DNA from: Kappaphycus alvarezii
Lineage: Eukaryota; Rhodophyta; Florideophyceae; Gigartinales; Solieriaceae
Direction: 5' to 3'
Length of the DNA: 64,000 nt
Assembly: GCA_002205965.3 (NCBI GenBank)
Contig: NADL03000775.1
Span: 806,001-870,000 of the forward strand
Below, piece after piece: positions 45,060 through 55,978 of this stretch. A program made the position numbers and the translations under genes. Below the pieces are notes generated by a model that was not told the origin of the DNA, did not search any database, and saw only the letters and a program-made list of their open reading frames with translations. Every line of letters begins with the position of its first letter. Within the stretch, counting starts at the first letter, position 1.

Positions 45060-46575
45060 AAATCTGTTAGCCAGCTCCCGATATGCCTCGCTGCCCTCTA
45101 GGGTCATCCTTCGGCTTGAAAGAGACTCGATGGGACGGCCTGCATGGGTCAAGGCCCGGCTCGTCCCCTGTGGCTGTGGCCGTGGGTTTACTTATGTTAA
45201 CGATAAATCCCACCTTGGCTTCAGGGTCAAAATTGAGGTTTACCCAGCGATTCAGTGTGAAAGTAATGGTTGAGCTGAGAAAGGTGCCATTCGCTTTTTT
45301 CTTCCTGTCCTTCTTCTTTTTTTCTTTCTGCCGCTGTGGCTGCGGCAAGAGGATATTTATCTGGTTCGAGGTGTTATTTTATCAGTCGAGCAAGTGTGAA
45401 ATAATCGAAAGCGCGCAACTTAGCCGGCTGGTGTCCTTACACCTGTATCAAACTATCTACAGAACGTGCTTCCCTTCTTGCTGTGACCTTGCTCAACATC
45501 AGTGTAAGAACTTCCCTTAACCACTTCAGATGTACATTGAATACTTCGTTAAACAATCAGCACCATTGTGCCATCTCGGACTAATCCTTACTCACGCATA
45601 TGTGACTGCCGAACTCACACTTATCCCTGTGGTGCTTACAATCCGCCTCCATGTGGCGCATCTATATAACAACTTGAATAAAACAGAGCCACGATAAAAA
45701 TTCAATTGCGACAGTCCACTGCGCTGAGCGCCTGACAACCAACTACTACAAAATTAGGTAGTTAATTACGTGTAGCACGCGGCATGCAGTACGCCATATC
45801 TGAGCTCGACTTTGTACAAAATGTACCGTAGCACCGTGGGCCTACAGCGGCAACTTCCAGACGGGCTTCGACGAATACGCCGAGCTGCACGCCCTGGTGG
45901 CGAGTGACATTATCGAGCTCCTGCGTGCGCTCATGTCCATCACAGTCGCTAAAAAATGAGTGATGCATCAAGTGAACGTCAAAGGTGCTTTCTTTCATGC
46001 CACGTTGCACAGAAAGGACCGAGTTTGGATACGGCTCCCGAAGATCGCTGGGGTCAAGTCCGCTGATGATCAAGTAGTCCGGTTAAACAATTCTCTTTAT
46101 GGCCTGCGTCAAGCGACCAAACTCTGTTATGACCACTTCGCTACGCAGGCCGGCCATGTGGGCTTCGCGCGCTCCGAGACTACCGATTATCTCTTCCTGT
46201 CGTGCGGGACTAAATCCGGTCTGCACCGTCGTCTATGTGGATAATTTGCTGCTGTTCGGCTCAACCACTGCTGTTCTGAAGGCAAAAGAGACCCTCGGGA
46301 AAATCTTCGCTGTGACCAACTTGGGGCGCTGCTCGCTGTTCCTCGGAGACATGGTGGAGTACTTTCCTAATGGTTTGGTTCTGTCGCAGAAGTTCTGCGT
46401 GTAGACTGTGCTACTGTCAGCATGATGAATGATTGGCCGTAAGTCCATCAGATCTTTGCTCCCATTCGCGCATCCGCTGCATAAGAAGACACAGCCAATC
46501 AGCAAGCAGCTGGTCGTGGAGATGCAAAAACGTTCCCTATTGGTCCACATTGGGTTCGCTACTGTACTTATCCAC
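45060..46575 (+). pseudogene. copia reverse transcriptase, first part (second element)
   Basis: ERDSMGRPAWVKARLVPCG at 45118-45175 is the usual start of the copia reverse transcriptase; the domain resumes at about 45840 with GFDEYAELHALVASDIIELL, MHQVNVKGAFFHATLHRKDR (aspartate position of DVKTAF changed to N) and VVRLNNSLYGLRQATKLCYD. The catalytic block is YVDNLLLFGS, so YVDD has become YVDN. The part after VPYWSTLGSLLYLST is cut by LINE A. Confidence 0.75.
45187..45833. repeat. Candidate solo LTR or other insertion in the copia reverse transcriptase
   Basis: Sequence unrelated to copia sits between two parts of the reverse transcriptase. CCGTGGG occurs at both edges (45180-45186 and 45834-45840), a possible target duplication. 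Inside are a TATATAA (about 45664) and, shortly after, AATAAA, a spacing seen in LTRs. No second copy in the window. Confidence 0.4.
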
Positions 46576-47752
46576 GAGCCTGGCTCCAAGCCTCTCTCCC
46601 CTTCTCAATGGGCGGTCTAGGTCTTCTGCAAACTTCAGACATTACCGAGGCTGCATACGCAGCATCTGTAATTGATTCTTTTCGACTTATCTCCGACCTG
46701 CTTACCCTTTCCCAGGACCGCCACTTGGAAGAGATCCCTCGGTCTGCCATCTCGCTCTTATCCTCCCGCCACCCGCAGCTGTCTTCGTCGCTTACAGCTA
46801 CGGCACTGTTCGAGCGTTGTTCATCGCCGGTCCCCGGCGAAAGGCTCCAGTCTGCGATCACAACTGAACTCATGCTATCGAAGTCCGATAGCTTGTTCTC
46901 GTCCGCGGCAGCCCACGACCGAGCACGGCTCCTCTCCGTGCGCACATCCTCCGCATCGACTGTTTTCTCTTCGCTTCCTTACCCCCACCGCGGTACGTAC
47001 ATGTCCTCTTCCGCCTGGAAAGTCGCTCTGGCTCTACGTCTCGGCATCGCGCTATTCCCTGGATCTACTCGCTGTCCGGTCTGCTCCCGCCGCTCGGCCG
47101 ACATCGCACCCGTCTTAGATCCAAGTGGTCAACACGCGTTGACCTGCAAATACGAAGACGGAATGACTCGTCGTCACCACATCCTCCGCAACGTTCTTGC
47201 CCGCTACTGCAAGGAAGTTGGGATCGTCGCCCTCGTCGAACATCCGCTCCTCCACCAGGTTCCCGACTCATCTGGGCATTCGGAGTCCCCCGTGCTACGA
47301 ATGGATATTTACATACCCGCTGCATACGGGCTTCACAGTACCGATATAGCCGTCGACGTTACTGTTGCCCACCCCTCCGCACGCCGCCACATTTCGCCAA
47401 GTACGGTTACTGCCGGCGCCGCCGCGACACTCGCAGAGCGCGAGAAACATCGTCATTACGGCGCTTACTGCAACCGAAACGATATCCTCCTCTCCCCCGT
47501 CGGGATTGATATCTATGGCGCCTTGGGCGACGAAGGTAAGGCTTTTTTCCGCCGCCTTGCTTCCTTCGCTGCTTCCCGTCGCGGTTCCTCCCCTCAACAG
47601 GAGCTCCGCGACTTCGTTACCCGTTTTGCATTTAGTCTCCAAATAATGCAGGCGCGACAAGTTTCTACCCGCCGCCCGCATCCGTAGTTAATTTATAAAT
47701 ACCCTCCGCACGCCTCTGTGCGACATTGTACGACAAATAAAGATCTACCACC
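46576..47752 (+). mobile_element. LINE family A insertion with 10-bp target duplication
   Basis: Flanked by ACTTATCCAC at 46566-46575 and 47753-47762. Removing the insert rejoins the copia codons LLYLST and TRSDIVTVVSML. The copy is 5'-truncated within the LINE reverse-transcriptase region (SLPFSMGGLGLLQTSD) and ends AATAAAGATCTACCACC without a poly(A) tail. Confidence 0.9.
46608..47687 (+). CDS. LINE A reverse-transcriptase C-terminus with endonuclease-like domain
   Basis: An undamaged frame of 359 codons. Residues 1-45 are the end of the reverse-transcriptase region (GGLGLLQTSDITEAAYAAS). Around residue 160 a zinc motif reads CPVCSRRSADIAPVL, LDPSGQHALTC, followed by MTRRHHILRNVLARYC, the RHN-like motif. 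The next blocks, LRMDIYIPAAYG, VDVTVAHPSAR and REKHRHYGAYC, stand in the place of the RPD, DVTV and K-Y residues of the restriction-like endonuclease of R2-type LINEs; here P of RPD is M. The end reads FFRRLASFAASRRGSSPQ. The ATG is probably incidental, as the LINE is truncated upstream. It is the best-preserved LINE in the window. Confidence 0.75.
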   Translation: MGGLGLLQTSDITEAAYAASVIDSFRLISDLLTLSQDRHLEEIPRSAISLLSSRHPQLSSSLTATALFERCSSPVPGERLQSAITTELMLSKSDSLFSSAAAHDRARLLSVRTSSASTVFSSLPYPHRGTYMSSSAWKVALALRLGIALFPGSTRCPVCSRRSADIAPVLDPSGQHALTCKYEDGMTRRHHILRNVLARYCKEVGIVALVEHPLLHQVPDSSGHSESPVLRMDIYIPAAYGLHSTDIAVDVTVAHPSARRHISPSTVTAGAAATLAEREKHRHYGAYCNRNDILLSPVGIDIYGALGDEGKAFFRRLASFAASRRGSSPQQELRDFVTRFAFSLQIMQARQVSTRRPHP

Positions 47753-47762
47753 ACTTATCCAC

Positions 47763-48427
47763 TCGGACTCGTTCTGACATCGTTACTGTTGTATCCATGC
47801 TGTTTAAGTCCCAAACCGACCCTGCACCAGCCCATTGGAAAGCTTTGAAGCATGTGCTCTGTTATTTGGCTGCACGACCCATTATGGACTCAGGCTACCG
47901 TCTACGCATAGTAAGTGGATGTCCAAGCATGGTCCGAAGCGGACTGGGCTCGCGGTTATACGCAGCGTCGCTCGCTCTCCGGCCTACTTATGTGCATCAA
48001 CTGAGGTCCCATCATCTGTTCATTCGAGCTCTAGACAGCCACAGCTGAGTCGACTGCAGAAGCTCAGTTCTCTGCTCTTGCGGTCTGCGTCCGTGAGGTC
48101 AAGTTATTGAGGTCTGTTTTGGTGGAACTCAGGGTGCGCCTCAACGCCCCTACTGCTGTCCATCAGGACAACCTCAGTACGATTGCGTAGACTACTGAGG
48201 TCAAGAGCTTGACCAACGTGAAACACGTTGGAATTAAATACCAAGTTGTCCACGAGATGGTCGAGGACAAGACCGTTGTGGTGCGCTATACAGCGTCCAA
48301 CGACGACAAGGTTGATGCACTGAAAAAAGTAGTGATCAGCGAGCCTTTCGAGAATTGCAGGACCTCGCTTGGTGTTTTCCACCATAGTCTACAGTCCAAG
48401 CCTCGAGGGGTCGTGTTGGCAGCGTAA
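47763..48427 (+). pseudogene. copia reverse-transcriptase end and RNase H (second element)
   Basis: Continues after LINE A with TRSDIVTVVSMLFKSQTDPA, APAHWKALKHVLCYLAA, then RNase H remains in several frames (AESTAEAQFSALAVCVREVK-like codons at about 48045) and finally NVKHVGIKYQVVHEMVEDKT, VVVRYTASNDDKVDALKKV, FENCRTSLGV to a stop at 48425-48427, the standard copia Pol end. Confidence 0.7.
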
Positions 48428-48430
48428 TTT

Positions 48431-48796
48431 CTACGCGTGCTTTGCTGGCGTCCAATGGGTCTCCCTGATTTTGGATGGCTATGATTTACTCGCTCGTGCA
48501 CTCACTTCTCAATGGACGTGGGTGATCACTGACAAGCCAAAATTCGTCCATCTGTGGTCGAGGGTTGTCCTACGACCTGCGTGTGGTTGAGGCTTCCGCA
48601 TCACCATGCGCCATTCAACATGGCTTAGTGTGGGGCGGAGAGACGCTAGGACCTCTGCGCACGCGAAGTAGAGCGACCAGCTGGACCTGTACAGTAGTCT
48701 ATACAAGCCCCTTACCGGGGGTGAAAGTAACGTAAGCACACTAGCTCTCCATATATCTTATCCATTTGGCCTGATCGGACTCAACCTCCGTCAAAA
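48431..48796. other. No gene seen; possible 3' LTR of the second copia
   Basis: Begins shortly after a GAGGGG purine run and TGTTGGCAGCG; no partner repeat in the window, so unconfirmed. Confidence 0.25.
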
Positions 48797-48930
48797 AAAT
48801 TGGGTGTTTTACTTTCGGAAGATATATCCGATCTATCCCATGGCTTTCCAGACAGCCTCAGTCGACTCAAAAACTGTATACTGACACAGTAATGGAAATA
48901 AAGTATGGTAACCTTCCAAGAAGGTAGGGC
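48797..48930 (-). repeat. LINE family B tail, inverted
   Basis: TTGGGTGTTTTACTTTCGGA and GATATATCCGATCTATCCCA parallel the tails at 18676-18800 and 31473-31545 (complement). Confidence 0.65.
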
Positions 48931-49261
48931 AGCGCTGGAGGCCGTAGAATATAGGGTTGCATAAGCGAAGGTCGAACATCATGCGCTATAGCTCCCCAGA
49001 GGTGTATTGGTCGGTGGAAGACAACGGTATTGTTGAGAAGGGGACAGAAGCAGTGGAGGAGATAGCAGAGGCCAGACGAGTAAAACGGTGCGAGGATTAT
49101 GCGATAGGGGTCCGTGTGTGCAGCAGGAATAGGCGGGAGCTGTGAAAGTGATGGCTGAACTTTTCTTAGAGGGAGCGGGCAACGTTGTGGTTCGAGGATG
49201 ACATTTAGAAAGTGCTCAGAGTTCTATGGTGAAATTGTGGACTTATGCCCAACAAAGTGCC

Positions 49262-49735
49262 ATTTTAGGCAAATGTATACGGTGGTGGTAAATCTTTACG
49301 AGTTGTACAATGTTGCATAAAAGCGTGGGGGAGGTTATTTATGGATCAACTACTAATTTGGGAGACCGTTAGAATCCTGTAGCGTCTGCAAAACTTGGGG
49401 TTTTTACGCAAAACTGGTAAAGAAGTCGCGGAGCTCCTCTTAAGGGGTAGAACCGCAACGGGAAGCAACGAAGGAAACATGGTGGCGTAAAAAACTTTGG
49501 TGCTGTAGCTCAAGGCGCCATATATATCTCAATCCTGACGGAGGATAGGAGTATATCGTTTTAGTCGCCGTAAGTGCCGTGATGAACATGTTTCTCGCGC
49601 TCTGCGAGTGTCGCGGCACAACCGTACTTGGGGAGATGTGGCGGCGTGCGGAGGGGTGGGTAACAGTAATGTGGACGGCGATATTGGTAGTGTGAAGCCC
49701 GTATATAGTGGGAATGTAAGTATCCATTTGTAATG
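49262..49735 (-). pseudogene. LINE family A, eroded inverted copy
   Basis: On the minus strand it reads MDTYIPTIYGLHTTNIAVHI, VTHPSARRHISPSTV, SARNMFITALTATKTIYS and VSFVASRCGSTP, with a 3' end resembling AAAGATTTACCACCACCGT. Several frameshifts. Confidence 0.7.
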
Positions 49736-49889
49736 TGGGGGACTCTGAATTCCAATTGTATGTGTGTGTGAAATCTTTACGAGTAGGAAACAAAACACTC
49801 AGACGTGCAGAAGTCATTGAAGAAATACTACCCAAGCAGACTACGGGTGCTCACTTGGCGGGCTTGCATCCGTTGAAGACAGAATGAAA

Positions 49890-50905
49890 AACGAGTAACT
49901 AGATCCGCAACTCAAGCATGGCGGAGGAAGCGCGGCGGCTGGCAGCGAAATATGGAAGGAGGCGGAAAAATTTAGAACCACTTTCCCTTAACGCTCCATT
50001 AATGTCAATGGCAACAGGCACCAGTAAGATATCGTTGGAGTCAAAGTAGGCGCCGTAGCGCAAGAACTTAGCGTATTCGGCGAGAGACGCAGCGGCCCCG
50101 GGAGAGGAAGCGCTGTGCGAAAGGCGCTGTTGGACGACAGCGTGGGCCAAAGTAACATCCAATGCAATATCCTTGGCGACTAGGCCGTAGGTGGTAGGTA
50201 TTTAGAGATCCATACCGAAGGAAGGCACGGAATGCGACGGGGTGGACGGGAGCGGGTATTCAACGAGCTCAGTGATGCTTAGTTATTTGCATTAGCAATG
50301 GAGGGCATTGCAAAACACATTGTGACGCCGGGTTTGACCATCATCATACTTAGAGGTCAGGGAATGTTTGCCCATCGGGTCTAGAACTAGAGCAACATCG
50401 GCGAGACGGCGAGCGCAGACCGGGCACCACGATTGTTTCAAGAAAAGTGGATTAATAAGACGGAGGGTGACAAAATTTTTCTAAGCATGGGATGCTAAGT
50501 AAGTTCCCCGGTTTGAGTGGGGAAGAGCAGTGAAGAAAGAACAGGAGGACTTGGTACGCACCAAGAGAAGACGAGCCCGCTCCTCGGCGTCGGCGTGGAG
50601 AAACATGTTATCGAAGGCGGAGGCGTGGAGTTCGGTGCTGAGGGTAGACTGGAGATGCTCTCCTGGAACTGGGGACGTACAGCGCTGGAAGAGTGCGGTG
50701 GGGTCCAACGAAGAAGAGAGGGAGAAATACCGGGAAGATGGAAGCGATATCGCGGCTCGTGGGACTTCCTCCAAGTGGAGGTCATTGGAGGAGGGAAGAA
50801 GGGTAGACAGACGGGTAAATGAGTCGATGAGGGAAGTGGCGTACGCAACTTCGACGACAGCAGAGGTTTGGAGCGAATGGTCAGGACAAGGGCCTTGTAT
50901 AGAAT
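49890..50905 (-). pseudogene. LINE related to family A (A2), inverted
   Basis: The upstream part (50481-50900) reads VVEVAYATSLIDSFTRLSTL, FQRCTSPVPGEHLQSTLS and FTALPHSNRGTYLASHA. After shifts, about 50390-50470 gives WCPVCARRLADVALVLDPMG and SLTSKYDDGQTRRHNVF: the zinc motif, with the last C changed to S, and an intact RHN. The frame 49899-50162 has MDVTLAHAVVQQRL, AASLAEYAKFLRYGAYFD and VPVAIDINGALRE. It is colinear with LINE A but clearly diverged, hence a separate subfamily. Confidence 0.7.
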
Positions 50906-51956
50906 AATTCAAAATCATGACGTGTGTCAGCCATAAGGGATGGCTGAATTGGAGATAATTACTTACTCTCGTATCATTAAAGTCTGTGAAAATAACAATG
51001 CAGTCATTATTCCCCCACATCATAACATTATTACATTATTAACTTCTACTGAAGCAATTAATTAATTAGAAATGGTCTTTATTTTGCCATTTCCTAATAA
51101 TTTATTCAATTCGGTTAGAATAGTAACTTGCGCATCAGGTCATTTTAAATTATAGTGCTAGTTCATTTTCCAGGCTGCTGTCTCCTTCTTTATTTTCTGA
51201 CTGTAATGTGTTCCTGATACAAGTACTTACTAGAAGTTTTTCAGATGCTTTCTTACCGAGGCGCTGTTCAGCTGGTTTCAGGTGCCATATCGCTGCATCA
51301 GCAGACTGCTGACCAACGGCGAGTATGGGAAATGGAGGATGCTGACATCCTGACTACTTTCCTGTTTTTGTTTGACTGTATATCTGGATGATATGATTGT
51401 ACTGCATTCGATGATGTGTATGTGTAACATTATATCGCAAATAACATTATTGATCAGCTGGTTTGTATGACCAAGCCTACGACCGCGTTAATGAATTTAC
51501 GCTGGTCAATTTTGGCTCTAAATATCGTGTGGAAAAGCTAGTATTCTACTAATCAGGAGTTCACTGAGGAGTATGCTAGAGGAGAAAGGAATCTCCAGCT
51601 ATATGGTTCTACAGTGTAAAAGGGAGAGTCTGTAGTGTAGTTCGACATGAGTAAAAGAGCACAACAGCCATCGTCTTCGTGAGTTTAAAAAGGGTTATGG
51701 GTCTGTAATTGCTCAACTAGTCGTTTGCCAAAGCTTAGTGCCCATTTGAGCTAAATGCAGATTCAGTTATCAACTTGTAACAATATCTTGTCCATATTTC
51801 ACCCTATCTCTCTCATTCTCCAAACGTTTTCTACCTGACAATATTTTTGCGTATTTTTGAAGTAAACGCAGTGTTTATTTTGGCCTCAACATGGATGAGC
51901 TAGGAAAGTTCACAAATTCCTTGGTAAACCCTGCAAGGGCTTTAAACTGTGGTTGG
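50906..51956. other. No gene seen
   Basis: AT-rich intergenic sequence up to the Ty3 insertion site; nothing recognised. Confidence 0.35.
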
Positions 51957-51961
51957 CTCGC

Positions 51962-52482
51962 TGTGGGGTGTTAAGCGTACACGAGCAGATCAAGGTAGAG
52001 CTGTGGTTGAAACTTTTGTTGAGGTTTTCTGGGTAGAGCCGACCGCTCCAAACCAGGGTTTATATAGAACTGAAGATAGCTACAAACTAAAGGAAAATGC
52101 AGTCCAACAGCAGAAAATTCAAAGGTATTCCCGTAAAACATCCCTGACGATATCGTAAGTAGCGTTTTCAGAATTGTAGTCGGCAAGAGTGACATAATCT
52201 GACAAGATGTAAGAAGTACATTAGTCCAGATGGCATGGGATAGCAGGGCGGCTTTTGATTGGTAAAGCAATGACATAATATCCCAGTGTGTAGCTCGCCC
52301 GTAACTATTCCAAGTGTACCAATGGGGTCAAACGCTGTGTTCAGAACTGTAAGGAAAGTGTAATGACAGCAAAGTGCCTAGTAGCCCTGGCTGCAAGGTT
52401 ACCAGTGGTTTGAATCTACAGTACAGTGGATGCAGTGAATTTGTATAAAGCTGTAAGGCCTGTGAAGTGAAATACAAAATCA
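51962..52482 (-). repeat. 3' LTR of the chromovirus
   Basis: 521 bp; on the minus strand begins TGATTTTGTATTTC (three bases longer there than the 5' LTR) and ends CACCCCACA. Adjacent to the polypurine tract on one side and CTCGC on the other. Confidence 0.9.
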
Positions 52483-52495
52483 CCCCCCCCCTATA
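52483..52495 (-). promoter_or_regulatory. Polypurine tract of the chromovirus
   Basis: On the minus strand TATAGGGGGGGGG lies immediately before the first TG of the 3' LTR. The pol stop codon (TAG) overlaps its start. Confidence 0.8.
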
Positions 52496-52712
52496 GAGAA
52501 GAATCGCCCCGATTCTTGAGGTTCTGCTTGTACTTATTCAAAAGTTCTTGAGAATTCTTGAGGTATGATTCGGGAAGCGACGAGTTCTCATGATCACCGT
52601 ACCCTTTCCATTTGACAAGGAATTTATTTTTGCCACATTCTTTTTTATGAGCGAGTATAGACTCAACCTCGTATTCCTCATGTCCATCTTGAAATTGGAG
52701 TGGTGGCGGTAG
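52492..52712 (-). CDS. Chromodomain at the end of pol
   Basis: In the frame ending with TAG at about 52492 the minus strand reads FQDGHEEYEVESILAHKKEC, KNKFLVKWKGYGDHENS and ESYLKNSQELLNKYKQ, a chromodomain. In chromoviruses this domain binds modified histone tails and steers integration. The aromatic residues of EYEVE and VKWKGY are present, but the usual W of ENTWEP is S, so the histone-binding cage is incomplete. The domain lies in a different frame from the preceding integrase end. Confidence 0.75.
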
Positions 52713-54144
52713 TGGAATTGTCGGTTGAATTCATCTTGAAAGAACGGGTTCAAGAGGCCAGCTTGGAACGCATTATGTATTCCTCTGCCGATCATCGGTT
52801 GAGATAACTGCAGACGGTAAGTCACCCCGTTAATATACTCTGTTATTTCAAAGGGACCACAATACTTTGGGTTCAGTCTGCGTGATCCAGCCGCATCTTC
52901 AAGTGATAAGTTCTTTGTTGATAGCCAAACCTTATCACCAATCTTGAACGTAGACGGCCTTCTTTTCTTGTTTACATATTTTGCGGTGGACTCATTGGAT
53001 TTTCGGATCTGATTCTGGGCTTTCCTTAATGCTTCTTGCATATGTTTTAGAAAACCTGCTGCCGCTGGATTGTCTGATGCTAAAACATCTAAGGGTACTG
53101 TTCGTGGTTGAGTTCCGTAATTGAGGAAAAATGGTGAGAAATTGTGGTGACATTCACAGAGGAGTTGTAAGCAACTTCAAAGTCTACCAGGAAATTATCC
53201 CAATCTGACTTGTCGAATCTAACGAAAGCACGGATCATTTCCTCTATTTTCCTGTTCATTATCTCGGATTGTCCATCAGTTTGTGGGTGGTATGCAGAGG
53301 AGGGGGATATCTTTGTTCCTAGTAGAGCAAAAAGTTTTGTCCAAAACTTGCTCATGAAGATGGGATCCCGGTCACATATGATATTCTCTGGTAATCCATG
53401 ATTGCGGTATACGTGATTCTTGAACAGCAGTGCTGTTTCAGGAACCTCTGTGTTTGGTTTCGTTGCTATTATTCTGATCATCTTAGAAAGTCTGTCAACG
53501 ACTGTTAGCACGCCGTTGTTTCCACTTCTCGACTTTGGGAGAGGTGTGATGAAATCCATGGTTATGTGGGTCCATTTGGTTTTCAGTGGTTCTAGTGGTT
53601 GTAAAAAACCTGCGGGTTTCTGACTGATTGCTTTGGTTCTCTGGCATCGGCAGGAACGTACATATCGGATTATATCCGATCTTAAATTTTTCCAATAAAA
53701 CTTTGCTGATATTCTGTTGATATTTTTGCTTATTCCTAGGTGTCCCGTGTTGGGAGTGCAATGAAAGTCATGCAGGAGCTTGACCCTGAAATTTCCTTCT
53801 GGTACACAGATCTTCTTGTTTTTAAGTAGAGGCATCCCTCGACGCTCAAAGGGAGCTTCAGGATCTTGATAATGGGTTCTGAGGTTCTCATCCCTACCAT
53901 AATCTTCTACCAACCCCACTAACTCAGTGTTCGTGAATGATATGGTCGAAATGTTATTGGATTCTGAGGATGTATTTGTAATAACTTCTTGGAGTAATGA
54001 ATTGTTTCGGTGATCAGGTGACGGCACATTTTGTGGTAGCCTTGATAGTGCGTCCGCCACTTCATTTGATTTTCCTGAGATGGGTATTATCTTGAAGTCG
54101 AAATTAACTAATCTTCCCAGCCATCTCACTTGTCTCGGGGACAA
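52538..54144 (-). pseudogene. Chromovirus integrase (two frames)
   Basis: The frame 53089-54144 begins in the end of RNase H (FKIIPISGKSNEVADALSRL), then the zinc-binding part (HDFHCTPNTGHLGI ... SCRCQRTKA; C-x-C where C-x2-C is usual) and the core with D in HITMDFITPLPK, D in ICDRDPIFMSKFW and E in TDGQSEIMNRKIEEM, all intact. It breaks at about 53110. The frame 52538-53041 continues with KIGDKVWLSTKNLSLED and YCGPFEITEYINGVTYRLQL, the GPY/F module. Integrase would insert the cDNA; the domains are readable but split by a frameshift. Confidence 0.85.
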
Positions 54145-54207
54145 GTTTTCTTGGGTTTCTAGGTATCTTAGGGGATAGTGGTCCGAGTGAATGGTAAATG
54201 AATTACC

Positions 54208-55978
54208 TTAAAGGTATGATCTCCACCAGTTGAGGGAGTCTACAATGGCCAAAAGTTCCCTTTCATGGTCCGCGTAGTTTTGTTCCGCATCATTAAGAGT
54301 CCTGGATGCAAACGCGACCGGCCTTTTAGAATCTAATTTTTCCTGCTCCAGCACTGCACCAATTGCATACTGTGATGCATCTGTGGTTACGTAGATAGGC
54401 AGTGTGGCGTCGAAATTTCTGAGAGCCGGTGCGCTACAAAGTGTTTGCTTGAGTACTTTGAAGGCATCATCTTGAGTGTTGCTCCATTGGAAATTCACGT
54501 TTTTCGTCAATTCTGTGAGAGGTTTTGCAAGAATTGAACAGCCTTTTATGAACCTCAGGTAATAATTGACAAAATCAAGAAAAGACTGTACTTGTTGCTC
54601 ATTCTTTGGTATAGGCCATTCCATGACTGCACTTATCTTGTTTGGATCAACAGAAATACCACTTTGAGAAATGATGTGTCCTGGTACTCGACTTCAGTCA
54701 CTCCGAAGACACATTTAGATAATTTGCCAAACAATTTTTCTTTTCTGAGGATTTCGAGTACAGTTCGAATATGATCCAAGTGATCCTTCCATGTCTTACT
54801 GTAGATGAGAGTATCATCCAGATAGACGATCACAAATAAGTCGAGCTGATCCTTGAAAATATCATTCATCAGGTTCATTAAAGTTTCTGGGGCATTAGTG
54901 AGTCCAAACGGTAGAACAAGAAATTCAAAGTACCCGTATCGTGTTCTGAAGGCAGTAAATGGAATCGAATCTTCATGTAGTCTAATCTGGTGATACCCAG
55001 ATCTAAGATCAATTTTGCTGAAGAAATTTTCTCCTTTAAGCTGGTCGAAAATGTCGTCAATTCGTGGTAAGGGATAGCTGGTTTTTACAGTAAGCCGGTC
55101 TAAGGCTCTGTGATCGACACACATCCGTAGACTATCATCCTTCTTGCTCACGAATAAAAGAGGACCTCCCCAGGGGCTCTTACTAGGTCTTATAAACTCA
55201 ACTTCTAGTAGTTTGTTCAACTTTTTTCGGAGTTCTGACATTTCTTTGTCAGAAAGTCTATACAGACCTTTCTTCTGTGGTTCTGCTCCTTCCTTTAATA
55301 ATATTTCAATGTCTTGTTTCCTTCTCGGTGGCAAGCCTCTTGGAAGCTTCTCTGGGAACACGTCAGCAAATGTTTCCAAAACCTTCTGTATGTCTCGAGG
55401 GTATACTGGTGCTCTTGGTTCACTAGAAGGTAACGGTCTAAGTAAAACTGCAAATAACTCTCTTTTCTCATCGAAATCACTAACTATGGTATTGAAAGAT
55501 ACAAAAGGACTCAATACGGCATCATCAGCAATAAATATGAATGAATTTCCCTTATGTTCGATTTCCACCTCATTATTAAAACAATTGATTTTTGACCCAT
55601 GCGTTGCGCACCATTGTTTCCCAAGAATTGCATCATAACGCCTCAATGGGCTTACTGCAAAGTACAGAGGTTCAGTATAGGCGGTTATATGTACAATGAC
55701 AGCATTTACCAATTCTTGAAGTATCTGGTCCGCACCGTTGGCCATTTCAGCAAGCTCTCTGCAATCTCGGGTCTTTATTTGATGTTTCTTTAAAAATGAT
55801 TCACTCAAGAAGTTGATCTCACCACCAGGATCTATGAGGATTTTTGCTGGTATAGCAGCAATTTTACCCTTGACAATGAGAAGGCCCTTGTGATTTCTCT
55901 CGAATACAGGGGAGAATGTTTCAATGAACGTTGCATTCGATCTGATGGTGGACAAAATGGACCTTTTTGCTTAATTCA
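54208..55978 (-). pseudogene. Chromovirus protease, reverse transcriptase, RNase H
   Basis: The first frame (54633-55955; open from a stop near 55975, no ATG) has the protease with LIDPGGEINFLSES, where the usual D-S/T-G is D-P-G, and the reverse transcriptase at about residues 250-430: MCVDHRALDRLTVKTSYPLP, FSKIDLRSGYHQIRL, FLVLPFGLTNAPETLMNLMN and FVIVYLDDTLIYSK with an intact YLDD. After a frameshift near 54650 the second frame (54208-54624) finishes with the connection and RNase H: LPIYVTTDASQYAIGAVLEQ, FASRTLNDAEQNYADHEREL. A further break follows at about 54205. The domain order and YLDD assign it to Ty3/gypsy with confidence. Confidence 0.9.

Larger units (their letters stand above)
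42297..48430 (+). mobile_element. Second Ty1/copia element, decayed and interrupted
   Basis: Order gag, protease, integrase, reverse transcriptase, RNase H on the plus strand, as in copia. It has been interrupted by a cleanly flanked LINE A insertion (46576-47752) and by about 650 bp of unrelated sequence at 45187-45833. No 5' LTR is present: gag starts right against a LINE B fragment. After RNase H the purine run GAGGGG at about 48405 is followed by TGTTGGCAGCG, a possible 3' LTR start, but without a partner repeat this is unproven. Confidence 0.8.

Noticed and set aside
45067-45348. Lysine-rich minus-strand frame
   Set aside because: Created by a pyrimidine-rich run on the plus strand inside the insertion in copia; no conserved motif.
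46568-46945. Minus-strand frame opposite LINE A (also at 34642-34875)
   Set aside because: It is the antisense shadow of the LINE coding sequence; the plus strand carries the recognisable protein motifs.
50517-50907. Plus-strand frames rich in charged residues
   Set aside because: Antisense of the LINE A2 copy.
55144-55638. Plus-strand frame of 164 codons
   Set aside because: Antisense of the chromovirus pol, whose protease and reverse-transcriptase motifs are clear on the minus strand.
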